DNA of 14,353 nucleotides from Chrysochromulina parva (Eukaryota > Haptophyta > Prymnesiales > Chrysochromulinaceae): assembly GCA_002887195.1 (NCBI GenBank), contig PJAB01001457.1, positions 1 to 14,353 on the forward strand, given 5' to 3'. A program made the position numbers and the translations under genes. Of the stretch, positions 13,401-14,353 are shown piece after piece. The notes below the pieces were generated by a model that had not been told where the DNA came from, ran no database searches, and worked only from the letters and a program-made list of their open reading frames with translations. The stretch's first letter is position 1. Each line of letters opens with the position of its first letter.

Positions 13401-14353
13401 CGAGCTCGTTCGCGCCTTCGAAGCAGCCCAACAGACGTCGCGTCACCTCGCGAAGGAAGGCATCGGCATGCACAGCGTCCTTGTATGCCACGGGATGAGC
13501 GGTCGCCTCGTCGGCCTGAGGCCCGTGGAGAAGGTCTTGCAGCACGTTGCTATGGTTCATGATGAGCTTGCGCGCCGCCTCGACGCGTGCCGCATTGGAA
13601 TGTGCTGCTGCCGCAGGCGAGGGGGTGCTCACGCCAATCTTGCCGTCCTCAAGCAGCTGCCGCAACGACTGCCAGGCGATCGCGGTGTTGCCGAGCTCCA
13701 CGATCACGGCGTTCATGGCCTCAGCGGCTGCCAAACCCAAGTCGAGCATCGGATCGTCGGCAGATTGCAAACGACTCATAAGGTGCATCGCGGCGTGTGC
13801 CCATACTTCGCCCTGCCTCGGCTGTGTCGGGTCGAGGTACTCCTCGAGGTCAGTCGAACCTTCCCGACGGCCGAGCAGCCGGCGCGCCACCTCGCGCAAG
13901 AACTGGTCGACGAAATGGGCGTCCTCCGCTGGCAAGCGAGCCGGAAGCTGCTGTGTGTGAGGGCGGCCGTTGCTGGACTCGGCGTGAGAAGGAGTGCACA
14001 TCTCGTGCACGAGGTCGGCGTGGATCAAGATGATCTTGCGTGCGGCGGCCTCGCGAGCTGCGTGTGCGTGCGCTGCCGCGGCGCCATCGGCCACGTCGGC
14101 GCGGGAAGCACTAGCCAGCAACCACCGGAGCAGCAGCCAGGCACGCGGGCTGCTCACGATCTGAGGCATGATGGTGCGCATGGCGTGGGCGGCCGCCGGG
14201 CTCATGTCCCGAGGCCGGCCGGGCTTCTGCTCGGCCGTAGACTGGATGCGGCCCTCGAGGTACTCGGCGGCCTGGACCCACGCCTGCGCTTGGTTGGGCA
14301 TCGACGGATCCAGCTTCTCCTCGAGCTCGTGCGAGCCTCCGAGGAGCCGCCGC
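10420..14353 (-). CDS. Dual-LOV photoreceptor with tandem helical repeats (5' partial)
   Basis: The C-terminal 1310 codons of a larger protein; numbering here takes the in-window Met at 14301 as 1. The frame stays open for 17 more codons to the window edge and reads RRLLGGSHELEEKLDPS, matching later repeat starts, so the true start lies outside. Five repeats of about 150-190 residues begin at RRLLG (before residue 1, and at 140, 288, 475 and 638). A linker with an Ala run (748-755) and a helical cap (about 790-855) follow. LOV1 (about 855-960) has GRNCRFLQ with adduct Cys893 and contacts Asn925, Asn935 and Gln956. LOV2 (about 1066-1170) has GKSCRFLQ with Cys1104. A helical tail ends the protein. 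LOV domains bind flavin and sense blue light; the repeats are unknown to me. No kinase, bZIP, F-box or other known effector is visible, so its output is unknown. Confidence 0.85.
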   Translation of the reverse strand, partial: RRLLGGSHELEEKLDPSMPNQAQAWVQAAEYLEGRIQSTAEQKPGRPRDMSPAAAHAMRTIMPQIVSSPRAWLLLRWLLASASRADVADGAAAAHAHAAREAAARKIILIHADLVHEMCTPSHAESSNGRPHTQQLPARLPAEDAHFVDQFLREVARRLLGRREGSTDLEEYLDPTQPRQGEVWAHAAMHLMSRLQSADDPMLDLGLAAAEAMNAVIVELGNTAIAWQSLRQLLEDGKIGVSTPSPAAAAHSNAARVEAARKLIMNHSNVLQDLLHGPQADEATAHPVAYKDAVHADAFLREVTRRLLGCFEGANELEEKLDLKFPQQAAAWVQAAAYIETRLKGEARTSRELDTNADRPALDTRVSSARSLWRRAGDVLLWRRMAPTAADAMKAVIGEIRTLASAWLALRVRLDDAKRDAAIGVAAAHPMLARVEAARKIITNQHNVRLDVCNTSSQLNIYGDRMLTQLNLQRVSVESSAFVDQFLRETARRLLGGMPELEARLKLENPQQAMAWIQTAAYLQGRLQTTADQKPGRERDMGPAAGDAMIAVMGEICDSAQAWLTLRQQLGRVGGATRDPEDAAAAHSLAEHSMEAREEAARKLILNHSAVRMDITNPSMSKSINGTKLTQARSLLRLPYADAPHVDTFLRELARRLLGPKSTSRQELRLNPSQPPQARAWVNAAKFLSQRIMSQPQEYPGREPDMSPEAAAAMKAAIAELSALGTEMLADMAARGLVATASAAMAPRTRLLSSENHVEMTPPAEAAAAAAPVASALSPSKLVAQPTLDEGRRAASLAIRQLTKGNDSAFNKWVSSKASLSMLEQWNEMLLQSLSTPEALASCCGRHFCNYKLPDDMAGWMLNLCILAESLPLAFCLSDAQTAGFPLIYINKKFSSVTGYSKEECFGRNCRFLQGPSTDPVHGKQLLDTLRAGQDSQIMMVNYRKTGVVFENLLTMAYVRDNHDRRRYCVGLQLDLTGLETDDGPWGAAALSSDEGRALIEETRKKYVKLIKLLPQKLPVPAPAQPVPNREALPLASGVEGGSGVEWECPQLQKLAVSLGVSMPSTRGTNWVAVLYHLLDQSQHAVVAVDMLTPGLPLDYCNEAFSALTLWPRNEALGKSCRFLQDQKTEPQVLSNMITAIRRHEHFAQRITNVRKDGSHFSNDLSLHPIFDSNNVCRLMVGMLGVASDAEVSPPTLVSLRKHLPSSPVDVALMPCEPSKFEPVPVVEQWKEHQGTNTKLIRLLWATEPDGALRQLLAMQPMMAQHFVSSFAQFLAASQRTEDEKLLAKVLEQQRSGAWSPLAGRTCWGE
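10792..11106 (-). other. LOV2 domain (degenerate, cysteine retained)
   Basis: This segment encodes residues 1066-1170. The core GKSCRFLQ keeps Cys1104 (codon 10990-10992), Arg1105 and Gln1108, and Asn1136 and Asn1146 are present. The usual Asn before the cysteine is Ser1103, and the terminal strand reads VGMLGV, so the conserved Gln is replaced by Leu1167. The loop after FLQ is also charged (DQKTEP). The domain may bind flavin weakly or signal differently. Confidence 0.8.
11422..11739 (-). other. LOV1 domain (canonical FMN-binding residues)
   Basis: This segment encodes residues 855-960 of the large protein. It reads like a phototropin LOV domain, with IYINKKFSSVTGYSKEE, GRNCRFLQGPSTDP, the NYRKTG turn and VGLQLD. 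The codon for the adduct cysteine is at 11623-11625. Asn892, Arg894, Gln897, Asn925, Asn935 and Gln956 occupy the expected FMN-contact positions, so a normal blue-light cysteinyl-flavin adduct is predicted. Confidence 0.9.
12159..14353 (-). repeat. Five tandem coding repeats upstream of the LOV domains
   Basis: Units begin on the minus strand at 14352 (window edge), 13884, 13440, 12879 and 12390. Each runs RRLLG, ELEE.L, P.QA.AW..AA.YL..RL, then a P.AA.AM..VI.EI helix and A.AWL.LR..L. In the complete units this continues to AAAAH..AR.EAARKII.NH and F(L)REVA just before the next RRLLG. Unit lengths are about 156, 148, 187 and 163 residues. The third has an insert of about 35 residues (328-367), and the fifth degenerates after AELSALGTEML. 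The pattern is of amphipathic helices, suggesting an alpha-helical array. At least one more unit may lie outside the window. Confidence 0.85.

Noticed and set aside
1..14353. Mobile elements, CRISPR arrays, rRNA or tRNA genes
   Set aside because: I looked for transposase, reverse transcriptase or integrase motifs, long terminal or inverted repeats, spaced identical repeats and tRNA arm consensus, and saw none.

Overview
This is a nuclear genome fragment from a eukaryotic microalga with GC-rich, compact, intron-poor genes. The best guess is a haptophyte, possibly a pavlovophyte-like genome. That rests on a plastid cytochrome b6f assembly factor with an apparent signal-plus-transit leader, a LOV photoreceptor, a kinesin, an exosome subunit and third-position GC bias. 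No marker in the window fixes the lineage, so it is an inference. Every gene reads as one uninterrupted open frame, and I see no rRNA, tRNA, CRISPR array or transposon.

Layout, left to right: (1) a 479-base leader with short tandem motifs and a small perfect hairpin; (2) a CaMK-type protein kinase (+, 480-1565) with a CaMKII-like calmodulin-binding tail and a non-RD catalytic loop; (3) a CCB2/CCB4-family cytochrome b6f cofactor assembly protein (-, 1884-2759); (4) a BTB-BACK-MATH protein (-, 3258-4946) with a long Gly/Ser/Asp insert inside its MATH domain; (5) a divergent plant-type ribose-phosphate pyrophosphokinase (+, 4997-6517), starting only 50 bases from the BTB gene; (6) exosome subunit RRP46 (-, 6907-7620); (7) a kinesin with a C-terminal WW domain (+, 7794-9770), divergent from RRP46 across 173 bases; (8) a repeat-rich 649-base convergent spacer; (9) the C-terminal part of a very large protein (-, 10420 to beyond 14353) built from at least five tandem helical repeats of about 150-190 residues followed by two LOV domains.

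The genes do not form an operon or a single pathway. They are ordinary housekeeping, cytoskeletal and signalling genes packed with alternating orientation, and two divergent pairs probably share promoters. The most novel item is the last gene: a blue-light sensor whose N-terminal region is an array of repeats I do not recognise. Its first LOV domain keeps the FMN-binding residues and adduct cysteine, while the second keeps the cysteine but has lost two FMN contacts. The open frame continues to the window edge and reads as more of the same repeat, so the true start and the repeat count lie outside.
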